This document shows positions 1 to 8,301 of a DNA stretch of 64,000 nt, one piece after another. A program made the translations under genes and the position numbers. The stretch is from DATFVJ01 sp963851085 (lineage in GTDB: Bacteria; Actinomycetota; Actinomycetes; Streptosporangiales; Streptosporangiaceae): NCBI GenBank assembly GCA_963851085.1, contig CAWKNX010000003.1:124001-188000 (forward strand), written 5' to 3'. Positions within the stretch are counted from its first letter, which is position 1. Each line of letters opens with the position of its first letter. A model generated the notes under the pieces. The model saw only the letters and a program-made list of their open reading frames with translations. It was not told where the DNA came from and did no database searches.

Positions 1-1332
1 AAGATGAGGGCACCAGCTGCCCGGATGCCGGCGGGCAGGGCGTCATCGGTGAGGCACCGTTGCAGCAGCTGCCAGCGGTCGTCGTCGCCGAGCAGGTCCG
101 CCGGCTCCTGGCGCGGGATGAGCGGGACGGTGAGCTTGCGGGTGAGCCCGCGGCCAGCGGTCCATGCCAGGAAGTAGCGGATGCGGTTGCGGCGCTGGGT
201 GTCCTCCTCGTCCAGCCAGCGGTCGATGTCGTCCTGGCGCAACTCCTCCAGCCTGATTTTCTGCTCGTCGAGCCAGGCCAGCAGCTCCAGGGCAACCAGG
301 ACCCGGCGGCGCAAGTCACGGCCGGCCGAGGCCGGGTAGCGGCGCGCGGACGCGCGGCTGCGGGCTCGCCGCAGCAGGAACCAGTGCAGGAACGGGCGGA
401 CCAGGTTCGCGTGCGCGGCTGGCTTGCCGACCAGGTGGTGCTCGAGCCAGGACGGGACCCGTTCGAGATCCTCGTGTCGTCCGGGCAGCACGCCGGGAAC
501 TGACTCGCTGGCAGGGGCGGACCCGCCCGCAACGTACGCAGGTCATCTCCGGTCCCCGGTAGCAGCTGTCGCACAGGTCGGGCTGGTCGCCGTGAGCGTT
601 GCGGGCGATCCGCCCGAGCCGACCGCAGCGCCCGCACAGCCGGCGAGGCCGCTGAGACCGGTTATAGCACAGGTGGCAGTAGACGCCGTCGTCGCCGACC
701 AGGGCGGCGATCGCTGTCTTTCCGCAGGAGACGCACGTGTGTGCGTGGCGTTTCCAGCAGCGGATGCACAGCACCCTGCCGTCCTCCAGACGGGAGACCG
801 GTCTGTCCAGGCGACCGCAGCCGCTGCATTCCTTGAAGGTCTCGGGATCTTGGTGATAGCAGCGGTAGCAGATCTTCCCCTCCGGCTTCCTGGCAGCGAT
901 GCGTACGTCCTGTTGTCCGCAGCGAGAGCAGGTAGACCGGCGTGACCGGCCGTCGCAGGTTCCGCAGATCCGCCCTTCAGGCCGAAGCTGCCGCAGATCG
1001 ACCGTCACCTTGCCGCACTGAGCGCAGCCGGGCCGGACCACCGGGTGCCCGGCGTCGTGCAGCACGTGCGTCAGGCGCAGCAGCACCGGTGGGCAATGAG
1101 TATCGCCTGATGTCAGCGCATCTGGGTGAGTAGCCATGTGCCCGGCCAGCTCTTCCAGGAACCGCGCCGCGCCCCGCACCGGGACCGGCACCGCGGCCTC
1201 CAGCGCCGCCCTGGCCTCGTCGGTGCTCAGCGCCGACAGTGCCGTGGCCAGCTGGGTGATCGCCGCGGTCATGGCGGCGTCCCTCCGTGCCGCCTGGCTG
1301 ACGAGCCGCGCCACCGTCGACGGAGCGGTCAT
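1..1332 (-). pseudogene. Zinc-ribbon integrase-partner protein, frameshifted, runs off left edge
   Basis: The first 270 or so residues carry at least five CxxC...CxxC zinc-ribbon knuckles (CAQCGK, CSRCGQ, CSGCGR, CVSCGK, CGRCGR, CVRCGR). The frame then degenerates near positions 450-510. A different reverse-strand frame takes over with convincing protein (WLEHHLVGKPAAHANLVRPF, then a helical Arg/Leu-rich region) and stays open to position 1. One frameshift therefore splits a larger protein whose C-terminus lies outside the window. It is third in an operon: its start overlaps the stop of the upstream XRE gene by 4 nt, and that gene in turn overlaps a tyrosine recombinase. From memory, actinobacterial integrases are often followed by such a multi-ribbon protein, so a role in recombination or DNA binding is inferred, not proven. 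An assembly error is an alternative to real gene decay. Confidence 0.7.
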
Positions 1333-1652
1333 AGCCCCTGGGGTTTCCGGATCGAGGTGCGGCGCACCACCGGAGCCGGGTCCGCGGTCTCCCCGACGGC
1401 CTTGCGGACCTCAGCGTTCACCGTCTCGACCTCGATCAGGTCGTTCGGGGCGCAGCCCAGGATGTCGCACAACGCGGCGAGGGTATCCATCGACAGCCGC
1501 TGCGGCGGCTGGGTGACCAGCCGGAACACCTGCTCACGCGACAAGTTGATGCCGCGTTCGGCTAGCAGCGGCACCAGGTCGGTGGTCTGGAACATGTCAG
1601 AGGCGGCCATCAGCTTGCGCAGATTCCACCGGATGCCCATTTTCTTGATCAC
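1329..1652 (-). CDS. XRE/Cro-type helix-turn-helix regulator
   Basis: This 107-residue protein is a compact HTH of the Cro/C1 type. The region LLAERGINLSREQVFRLV followed by LSMDTLAALCDILGCAPNDLI is the classic recognition-helix plus final-helix layout. Both ends overlap neighbours by 4 nt: its start lies in the integrase stop and its stop in the zinc-ribbon start. Translation of the three is thus coupled. The likely job is control of the integrase operon or assistance in recombination. The tail after residue 85 is short and charged. The family call is firm; the target is unknown. Confidence 0.88.
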   Translation of the reverse strand: MIKKMGIRWNLRKLMAASDMFQTTDLVPLLAERGINLSREQVFRLVTQPPQRLSMDTLAALCDILGCAPNDLIEVETVNAEVRKAVGETADPAPVVRRTSIRKPQGL

Positions 1653-2776
1653 GACTGGCCGTCCTCCCAGAGCCCAGGGTGACGTTCGGTGAGCTTGCTC
1701 TTCAGCAGCCGGTTGCGGTATTCATCCGACACGCCCGTGTAGATCGCCGTCGTGGCCGCGACCGCATGGCCTGCCTGGTCCTGGACGAATCGTTCAGGGT
1801 AGTCGAACTCCACGAGGTGAGTGATCATGCTGTGCCGCAGCGAATGCAAGTCGAGTTCGGGGGGGAGCCCGGCGGCCTCCCGCGCGTTCTCGAACGCCTC
1901 ATTCGCGCTGCGCTTGGACAGCCGGCCGCACCGCTCGGTCACCCACAGCGCCGGATGGCTGCCGACCTCGAACCGGGGCCGGACCTCGGTGACGTAGTGG
2001 TCGAGCACGCCGACCACCCAGTCCATCTCCGGGACGGTGAACACGGTGCGGCGCTTGGGCGGGCTGCCGTTGGAGGACTTCCCCCAGCGGACGAACAGCG
2101 CGCCATACCGGCCGAAGTCTGGCATCTTGGGGTTACGACGCAGGTCGGCCACGTCCAGGCCGACCATCTCCCGGCGCCGGAGGCCGTAAGCATAAAACGC
2201 CTTCAGCAGCGCCGAGTCCCGCATCGCGGTCAGCGCGCCCTTGCGGCCCCGGGCACGCTTATCCTCCACTCGGCCGTCGGCGGCGTCGAACAGCGCCTGG
2301 ACCTCCTCATAGGTCAGCGGGCGCCGACCCGGCTGCCCCTCGAACTCGGTCACGTGGGCGACCGAGTTCCACTCGTGCAGGATCTGGGCCGGCGCCCGCC
2401 CGAACCGCTCCACGCAAGCGGAAAGCCACCCGTAGCGGGCATCGCAGATGAAATCCATGAACATCCGCAGCGAGTTCTGGTACTGCCGCCCCGCCGATAC
2501 CGTGAAGGCCGGGTTCTCCGCTCGGATGTGGTCGAAGAACGCCTCCACCTCGGCGGGCTGCCACTCCCACGGGTACTGGCCGGTGAACGCCGCGAACCGG
2601 CGGACCAGTGACAGCCGCGGCTTGATCGTCGACTCCCACTTCAGGAAGCGGGTCCGCTGCTGCCTCGTCCACCCCTCCAGCATCGCCTCGAACACCGCGG
2701 GCGCCGGGTCCAGATGCACGACCCCGTCCGCCAGAACCAGGTGCGCCGCACCCTCCAGATCAGCCGCTCGGCCCAC
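1649..2776 (-). CDS. Tyrosine site-specific recombinase (phage-type integrase)
   Basis: A 375-residue tyrosine recombinase with an intact catalytic set: Arg in YGLRRREM (about 200), Lys in RWGKSSNG (233), HSLRH (His311, Arg314), GHAVAATT (His337) and the nucleophile Tyr346 in AIYTGVS. The N-terminal 150 residues form a SAM-like core-binding domain. The enzyme would cut and rejoin att sites for an integrative element. It heads the integrase/XRE/zinc-ribbon operon read to the left. The chosen ATG at 2776 gives the full core-binding domain. No att direct repeat could be identified by eye. It appears functional, unlike its zinc-ribbon partner and the second integrase fossil directly upstream. Confidence 0.93.
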   Translation of the reverse strand: MGRAADLEGAAHLVLADGVVHLDPAPAVFEAMLEGWTRQQRTRFLKWESTIKPRLSLVRRFAAFTGQYPWEWQPAEVEAFFDHIRAENPAFTVSAGRQYQNSLRMFMDFICDARYGWLSACVERFGRAPAQILHEWNSVAHVTEFEGQPGRRPLTYEEVQALFDAADGRVEDKRARGRKGALTAMRDSALLKAFYAYGLRRREMVGLDVADLRRNPKMPDFGRYGALFVRWGKSSNGSPPKRRTVFTVPEMDWVVGVLDHYVTEVRPRFEVGSHPALWVTERCGRLSKRSANEAFENAREAAGLPPELDLHSLRHSMITHLVEFDYPERFVQDQAGHAVAATTAIYTGVSDEYRNRLLKSKLTERHPGLWEDGQS

Positions 2777-2944
2777 TCCGACCTCCGTTACATCAGATGC
2801 AACATTGTTGAGGTGGTGCTAGCCGAGCGCAAGCGGTACTGGTAGATCCGCCGATCACGTTCCGGCATCCGCGACGGACTCCCCTCCGGCCTGCGGAGAC
2901 GCCGTTGATCGAGCGAGCCGAATGTTGCATCTGCTGCAATTCCG

Positions 2945-3480
2945 CCCGTTTCTCTCCGACCCTCATCCCGCTGAGGTAAAGGACAATGATCATGGCTGCG
3001 GCAGCCAGGCGGTTCATGAGCATCGGGGCATCGTGGAAGTTGATGTGCGGACGCCACGGCCGTCCATGGAGGCGTCCGCGGATCTCCGTGCCCAAGGGCG
3101 CCTCCGTGCTCACTGCCAGCCCCGCTCCGTACTTATCGACGAAGTGCTTGACCTGCCGGGGAGAGGCGTTCGCCAGTCCCGCCAGGTACCGGTCGGCGAT
3201 ATAGTTCCCGCCCTTGTAGGTGGTGCCGGGCAGCGCGCGTCCCTCGGCGACATGGCATTCGATCAGTGCCCTGAGACACTGGCCGGCATCAGGCTCGCAG
3301 TCGTCCTTGATCTGCGAGCTCAGCCGCTGATACTCGCGCCAGCCCGCGAAGATGTCATCGGAGAAGTCCTCAACGAACCGCAGTGCCCAGATCAGCAGCC
3401 GTCCTCGCCGACATCGAAGGTGAACTCCCTACGGGGGGGCTCATCGACAGCTTGCCGATTGCTGTCGGCACGCTCACTCT
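2945..3480 (-). pseudogene. Second tyrosine-recombinase fossil
   Basis: Reverse-strand translation gives continuous integrase-like protein without a start. It includes RLLIWALRFVEDFSDDIFAGW, then GTTYKGGNYIADRYLAGL, and ends in AAAMIIVLYLSGMRVGE, the familiar helix preceding the catalytic Arg of long actinobacterial integrases. It is lost after SGMRVGE near 2950, so the catalytic Arg-His-Tyr half is gone. A frameshift near 3400 joins it to REFTFDVGEDG further upstream. The remnant lies directly upstream of the intact integrase, suggesting two successive insertions at one place. The limits are approximate. Confidence 0.6.
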
Positions 3481-3522
3481 GAACTACGGTGCCTCGCACG
3501 GCACCCTCTCGGCGGCGCCCAT

Positions 3523-3732
3523 ATGCCACGCCGAACGAGCAGACTGTACGCGCGCCAGCAAGTCCAACAGCACATCAGCAGGTACACGGCCACCGGACAC
3601 TACTTCTACGTCCTCAACGGCGGGAACGCGGTGAACTTCCTGCATGGCGCGTGCGTCGGATCGTTCATCTACCTCGTCCAAGCCGAGATCCTCGCTGCCG
3701 TTCACGGGCTTCAACTGCCAAGCGCACCGTAG
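3523..3732 (+). CDS. Small hypothetical protein, uncertain
   Basis: A 69-residue open frame with good actinobacterial third-position bias and aromatic-rich sequence (RYTATGHYFYVLNGGNAV, then SFIYLVQAEILAAVHG). No family is recognised and no clear ribosome-binding site precedes the ATG. It sits between the integrase fossil and the terminator of the next gene, so it may be the tail of something lost rather than an independent gene. The opposite strand is also open here, which lowers confidence. Confidence 0.3.
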   Translation: MPRRTSRLYARQQVQQHISRYTATGHYFYVLNGGNAVNFLHGACVGSFIYLVQAEILAAVHGLQLPSAP

Positions 3733-3790
3733 CCAGATGAGCAGATCATCTGGCGCGAGTCGCGTTGCGGATGGGTGGCGTGGGGAAGGG

Positions 3791-3832
3791 GAGAAGCCGG
3801 GCCCCCGCTTCGCCTCGCGGGCCCGGCTTCTC
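3791..3832. terminator. Strong hairpin, terminator of the secreted-protein gene
   Basis: A perfect 14-bp inverted repeat (GAGAAGCCGGGCCC with its exact complement) flanks a 14-nt loop. It starts 15 nt beyond the stop of the leftward secreted-protein gene. There is no strong U-tract, as is usual in actinomycete terminators. Confidence 0.8.
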
Positions 3833-3846
3833 GCTTGGGGGGTTGG

Positions 3847-4440
3847 TCAGTGGGTGGACAGGGCCACGCCGATGCCGGCGCCGGGGCTGGTGGTGATCCC
3901 CGCGGCGGGGGCGACCTGGACCTGGCCGGTGACGTTCTCGTAGGCGTCGCCGGAGGTGTAGGTGTACGCGGGGGCGCCGGCTGGGACGGTGATGGTGACG
4001 GCGACGAAGACGTAGGCGTTGGGGGTGGTCAGGTTCTCATAGCCGCCGGCGCCGTTGGGGATGTGGGTCAGCGTGACCGGGGTGGCGGGCTTGGCGGGCA
4101 GGGTGATGCTGGTGGCGCTCGGGCTGTAGTAGCTGGCGGCGGTCTTGGCGAAGGCGGAGTTCGGGGCGGCCGGGCTGGCGACCTGGGTGCTGATGGTCGC
4201 GGTCTCTTGGGGGCCGGTGCTGTAGAAGGCGACCCAGAAGGTTTTGGTGGCGCCGGGGGTGACGGTGATCCGGCTGGAGGTGCCCCACAGGGCCGCGCCG
4301 ATGCCCGGCGTCACCGCAGCAGTCGTGGTGGTCTTTGCCGGGGCGGGGGTGGTGGTGGCGGCTGAGGCGGTGCCGGCGATGGCGGCGAGGGTGGCGCAGG
4401 TGGCGGCGGCCGTGACGGCGAGGGTGGCGATGCGGTTCAT
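3847..4440 (-). CDS. Secreted Ala/Thr-rich protein of unknown function
   Basis: This 197-residue protein has a textbook Sec signal peptide: a short basic start, a hydrophobic stretch and an AxA site at TASA around residue 28. A low-complexity Thr/Pro/Ala linker follows (to about residue 43), then a beta-rich body with many Thr, Val and aromatic residues and no cysteine in the mature part. It is likely exported to the cell surface or medium. No enzymatic motif was found. It is a single-gene unit with a strong hairpin just downstream. Its role is unknown; a small cell-wall or spore-surface protein is possible. Confidence 0.78.
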   Translation of the reverse strand: MNRIATLAVTAAATCATLAAIAGTASAATTTPAPAKTTTTAAVTPGIGAALWGTSSRITVTPGATKTFWVAFYSTGPQETATISTQVASPAAPNSAFAKTAASYYSPSATSITLPAKPATPVTLTHIPNGAGGYENLTTPNAYVFVAVTITVPAGAPAYTYTSGDAYENVTGQVQVAPAAGITTSPGAGIGVALSTH

Positions 4441-5243
4441 GGTGTCCTTCTTGAGGTCGGTGGCCGGTTGTTCGTGGCCATGTCCTCAATCTCGGATCCG
4501 CCGGTAGCCTGCCGGTTTGCTGTCTGGTTGCAGCCCGGTAGCACCCGGAAAAAGGGGGGTGGACGGCGGCGCAGCCCAGGCCGCATGGGGCCGGTGCGGG
4601 AGGTGGTGCCACTCCGCGCAGCCGTTAAGGATCTTGCTGGCCCAGCGTTACGGGCTGGTGCCGCTGGGCCGCGGCCGGGTGCTTCTCCCGGCCGGGCCAT
4701 CGGTGATGCGTGCGCGGTGACGGGGATGGCTGGCGGTGATCACGGCGCCGGAGAGGTGTTCGCCGGGGATCAGGGTGAAGTCGACACGGACCAGCTCCAC
4801 GGCCCCGCCTTCCGTCCTTCCATGTGATGCGGTCGCTTCGTTCCTGCAGAGGACTATGGCCCGTTGGGTTCGTCGCTGCTCCCGCAGGCCGGCTTCGCGG
4901 GCCACCTTCGCCGGGTCCCGACGCCGGGGTGCTGCGCATGCGCGCACCGGGCGAACTAGCAGATAGACAATCTTGAGCAGCGCCCGGCCAGCCAACCATC
5001 ACCGCGCCAGGATGCTGGCGATGGCACAGGTCAGCCGCTCAATCGGTTTCTCGAGCGGCACCCTCGACTTCGAGGTCTGGCCGCATACTCGATGTCGGCG
5101 CGTCGCACTGGACCAGTCGCAGGGATAGCTAACAACGCCAGATGCGAACTTGCGCACGTCGAGTGGTGCGGCTCGCGGGTCAGATCGCTGCAATCTCCAG
5201 GGGCTGCTGAGAACTCCGCCCCGCACCTAATGGACAGCCAGCA
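4441..5243. other. Long non-coding stretch with possible transposase trace
   Basis: No convincing gene is seen in these 800 bases. A reverse-strand frame at 4648-4995 begins ALLKIVYLLVR, which resembles the first helix of some actinobacterial DDE transposases, but nothing after it supports that. The 16-mer CCGCGCAGCCGTTAAG at 4614-4629 recurs exactly at 21292 and, inverted, at 22651. Confidence 0.35.
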
Positions 5244-5780
5244 TCACTTGAGCAGAGAGGTGATCAGTATCGCAAGGTTCCCGAGCGCCACGAACGACAT
5301 AGACCATTGAATGAATGTATGCTTCCGCCAGATTATCTTGGAAAGAGCTATGATTTCGGTACTTGCCACTAAGTTAGCCCGACCATCGTGGCTACGGTCA
5401 AACACTGCCACCAGGTCCGCTGGGTCCCAATGTCGCAAGTGCCCAAAGTAGACGTAGTTCTGCCGCCAATTCATTCTTGCCTCACGGCGGTTCAACTGCG
5501 GAAATATCGCCGCGCCTGCTGCTACTATAGCGAGTATTATGAGAAAAATTCCGATTCGGAAGATCCACACCGAGAACCCGGTCAAATGACCCAACGGCTT
5601 CCCTTTTCCGGCGAAGAGAAGGATGACGCCAAATATTGCCGTTTCAACAGAGAGGATGACCGACGCTTTCATGTCGACCTTCGCGGTCCAATCATGCAAC
5701 GCCTGGCTGACACGCCAGGCGTAGACGCCGAAGGATTCTCGATCTCGATCTCCTTCGACTCGCGACCGCACGCTCTTCAC
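5244..5780 (-). CDS. Orphan Pycsar-type membrane effector (PycTM-like)
   Basis: The protein reads YAWRVSQALHDWTAKVDMKAS, a transmembrane helix, a second pair of hydrophobic helices (VWIFRIGIFLIILAIVAAG), then NWRQNYVYFGHLRHWDP and a final helix (QWSMSFVALGNLAILITSLL). This matches the family now named Pycsar effector protein (formerly DUF5706). There the soluble part senses a cyclic pyrimidine nucleotide and the membrane helices break membrane integrity during phage infection. No cyclase gene is next to it. GC content counted over sample lines is about 45-53 percent, far below its neighbours, pointing to acquired DNA. The ATG-type frame extends to 5933, but family-like sequence begins near residue 70 of that frame, so the GTG at 5780 is preferred (178 residues). 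Family membership is confident; function as an orphan is inference. Confidence 0.75.
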   Translation of the reverse strand: MKSVRSRVEGDRDRESFGVYAWRVSQALHDWTAKVDMKASVILSVETAIFGVILLFAGKGKPLGHLTGFSVWIFRIGIFLIILAIVAAGAAIFPQLNRREARMNWRQNYVYFGHLRHWDPADLVAVFDRSHDGRANLVASTEIIALSKIIWRKHTFIQWSMSFVALGNLAILITSLLK

Positions 5781-6167
5781 CCGCGCTGGCCTCGGTGCCC
5801 GGCCCGCAGTCGTGGTCTGAGGTAACGCTGCAACGCGGCAGCGCCTATCTCCATGGTGATATTTCGCTCCCTCGCATCCGCAGGCATGGCAGGAGGATCT
5901 GCCAACAATTATTACCCCCATCAGCAAGCGCAAGGGCCGCCGTACCCGACTACATCAGACATGCACGGTCAGATCCAGGCAGCCAGGACCTGGCGCATGC
6001 GCTGTCCCGGGTTGGCTGCCGCGTGCGGATCGTCTGGTTCTTAGTGCCGGGCTCTGCCGGTGGTTGTGTCGCGATCCGCTGGTGGCAAAGCGGCCGGTGC
6101 GCAGCGTGTGCTTGCTGGGTTGCCAGGTGCCCGATCGCGTTGGGCTGCGGGCCAGCGGAAGGATAGG

Positions 6168-6305
6168 TCAGCGCGGGTCCTGGGCGGCTTGGATGATCTC
6201 GGTGACGGCGATCTTGGTGATGCGGCCGGTGTCCTGCTGGCTGGTGTTGGTGTACTGGCGGAGTTCGGCGCGCACGTGGCGGGATATGACGCCGGGTGGG
6301 GTTAG
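6168..6305 (-). pseudogene. Possible C-terminal gene fragment
   Basis: The reverse strand encodes a plausible short tail, VISRHVRAELRQYTNTSQQ followed by GRITKIAVTEIIQAAQ, ending in a stop at 6168. It looks like helical protein, but no start and no partner domain are visible. It lies just downstream of the GNAT gene, in another frame relative to it. Function unknown. Confidence 0.25.
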
Positions 6306-6331
6306 GCAGCGGGCCGGGGGGCCGGGGGGGC

Positions 6332-7180
6332 TCAGGGCTGCTTGACCAGAACGGCGCGGGTATAGAGCAAGTCGAAGCCCTGGCGCTGCGCGTTCTGCTG
6401 CGATGTGGACCCCGGCTGGGTGGTGATGACGGCGATGTCGCAGCCGGCGGCCGCGGCGTCGGCGAGCCGGGCCGACAGCAGCGCGGTCTGGATACCCCGG
6501 CGGCGGTGCGCGGGCGCGGTCGCCGCGCCGGTGAGCTGCGCGACGCCGTCGGCCATGCGGAACCTGGCGCCGCCGGCGATGACCCCGTCGCGCAGCGCGG
6601 CGTAGCGCATCACGCCGGCCGCCGCGAGATCGCGCGTGGCCCTCGCGATGCCCTCGCGGGGAGACTCTTCGTGCGAGCCCGCCCCGTGCGTGTCGGGGTG
6701 GGCGACGCCATCTGCCACGGCGTCGAGCCAGGCTTCGAGTTCGTCGTCGCCGCTCGGCCGGACCTCGATCCCGGGGGGCGTGACTCGCTCGGGCTCGCCG
6801 GTGAGGGCGCGGCCGAGCACGTTTTCGAACGATACGAGCCGATACCCCCGTTCGGTCAAAAGGGCACCGATCGCGGGGTCGGCGAGGTGGGCAAGCTCGA
6901 TTTGCACCGGGGCGCCGCAGGCGGTGAAGGCCCGCTCGATCTCGTCGAGGGCGGCCGCGCCCGGCACGCCGCCGAAGCCGAGCCCCGCGACCTTGTTGAA
7001 CGGCGAGCCCGCTTCGGCGAAGCTCGCCACGCCGCCGGCCATCGGGATCACGAAGCCCGCCGTGTCTGCCCTGCGGCGGCGGGCTGCCTCGCTGGCCTGG
7101 GCGATGAGCTGCGCCTCGGCCCGCTCGATGCGCCCGGCCAGGGCGGTGCCGCAGAACAGGGGCGACCGGCCGGCGTTCAC
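6332..7180 (-). CDS. GNAT-family N-acetyltransferase
   Basis: A 282-residue protein whose C-terminal half (about 130-282) is a GNAT fold. It has the acetyl-CoA loop TAPAHRRRGIQTALL and the following helix and strand with NAQRQGFDLLYTRAVLVK. The N-terminal half resembles the degenerate first GNAT lobe of actinobacterial tandem acetyltransferases. It would transfer an acetyl group from acetyl-CoA to an amine; the substrate cannot be guessed. It is monocistronic on the reverse strand. The ATG at 7180 gives a typical length for this two-lobe type. Confidence 0.86.
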   Translation of the reverse strand: MNAGRSPLFCGTALAGRIERAEAQLIAQASEAARRRRADTAGFVIPMAGGVASFAEAGSPFNKVAGLGFGGVPGAAALDEIERAFTACGAPVQIELAHLADPAIGALLTERGYRLVSFENVLGRALTGEPERVTPPGIEVRPSGDDELEAWLDAVADGVAHPDTHGAGSHEESPREGIARATRDLAAAGVMRYAALRDGVIAGGARFRMADGVAQLTGAATAPAHRRRGIQTALLSARLADAAAAGCDIAVITTQPGSTSQQNAQRQGFDLLYTRAVLVKQP

Positions 7181-7583
7181 GCGCTGAGCCTAGCCAGGAT
7201 CTTCCGCGGGGTGGCCGTGGGTGTGCGCATGGGGAACTCCATACCGAAGTGGTGGCAGCTTCAATGGCACCGGGCACGGGCTGCTCTAACGACACAGAGC
7301 GCATTTCGCCTGCTGTGGTACGCAGGCAGCACCCAGCGCACTCAGCTGCAGGCGCATACCGCGATGGGCGGCGCCAAGTCGCCGCATGCCAGTAATTGCG
7401 ACGGCCCCCTGCGCCAGCAGGAGGCCGTCAGATACGGACGCAACGCACTGAGCTGGCAATGCCGCCGGCTTCGACCGTCTACGCGAGTCTGACGGCCCTC
7501 ACATGGTGACCGACGAGCCATCGTAGCCGTCTGTAGTCGATCGCTCATGCCGCTCGTGAAGCGAACGTGTCGGCAAAGGCGCT
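7181..7583. other. Intergenic stretch with one stable hairpin
   Basis: No gene is seen here. At 7400-7429 there is a hairpin with a 7-bp GC-rich outer stem (GACGGCC/GGCCGTC) and an inner CTGC/GCAG stem. It could terminate transcription from the VOC gene reading leftwards, although it lies about 150 nt beyond that stop. Confidence 0.45.
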
Positions 7584-8024
7584 TCAGCTTCCGGTTATTG
7601 TCGCGCCCCACTCACGAGGGCTGACGTCGCGAGCATGCGTGGAGAAGAGCCAGTGGTGACCGTCAAGGTCGTGGACACCATACTGACGTTCACCGTAGGC
7701 GGTCTCGTGAAGGTCTTCCACGATCGTGGCGCCGGCCGACTTCGCTCTCTCGTAATGCGCGCCGACATCCTGCACGAACACCGTCAAGGACTGCGTGCCG
7801 TAACCAAGTTCCGCCGGAGTCTTCTGGCCGGTGTCTGCAGCGTCTAGCATCACCCAGGCGTCACCGAGATGCATCTGGGCTCCGCTAGGCGCACCCGGTG
7901 GCCCGTAGCGGTAATGTTCGGCAAAACCGAACGCCGCGGTCAGCCAGCCCGCCGCTTCGGCAACATCCCGGTACGTTATATGCGGCAGCACGGTATCCGC
8001 TGGCACGGAACGGTTGGTCACCAT
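7584..8024 (-). CDS. VOC (glyoxalase/bleomycin-resistance) family protein
   Basis: A 146-residue single-domain VOC protein: VLPHITYRDVAEAAGWLTAA at the start, GAQMHLGDAWVML in the middle, and the second beta-alpha-beta unit ending in VHDLDGHHWLFSTH. These are the two half-barrels of the glyoxalase fold. The start MVTNRSV at 8024 is chosen because the longer frame upstream has no VOC homology and unusual composition. The family includes glyoxalases, dioxygenases and antibiotic-binding proteins. The His/Glu metal set is only partly evident, so a binding role is as likely as catalysis. Confidence 0.88.
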   Translation of the reverse strand: MVTNRSVPADTVLPHITYRDVAEAAGWLTAAFGFAEHYRYGPPGAPSGAQMHLGDAWVMLDAADTGQKTPAELGYGTQSLTVFVQDVGAHYERAKSAGATIVEDLHETAYGERQYGVHDLDGHHWLFSTHARDVSPREWGATITGS

Positions 8025-8301
8025 CAAGCTGACTCCGATCTGCGACGAGGGACCACAGTACCGACGTCTGACACGTCCGCACATGCCGCCGAGCGCAACG
8101 CGCCGCCGCATGACTATCTGCCGCAGGAGGTTCACTCCGCGGATGTGGTAGGGCGAGGAGGCGAGCAGCGAAAGGCGTTGACTATCGCTGAGCGGTTTGG
8201 TGATGTCGCGCCACGCGGTCGCCATCGTAGGCGCGCAGCGATTGCCTGCGGTTTGCGGGTGTAAAGCTTGACAAGGCAAGTCGGGCACGCTCGGGTGAGG
8301 C
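8025..8301. other. Intergenic stretch, nothing recognised
   Basis: Neither strand holds a supported gene or RNA. The region lies between the leftward VOC gene and the rightward membrane protein, so divergent promoters are expected here, but none could be assigned with confidence. Confidence 0.5.

Noticed and set aside
2922..3482. 186-codon rightward frame
   Set aside because: The reverse strand of this stretch is a clear integrase fossil.
4625..5002. Transposase remnant
   Set aside because: Only the first ten residues resemble a transposase helix; the rest does not match, so no gene call was made.
7400..7429. Possible small RNA or tRNA arm
   Set aside because: It is only one hairpin; no cloverleaf or conserved tRNA loops are present.
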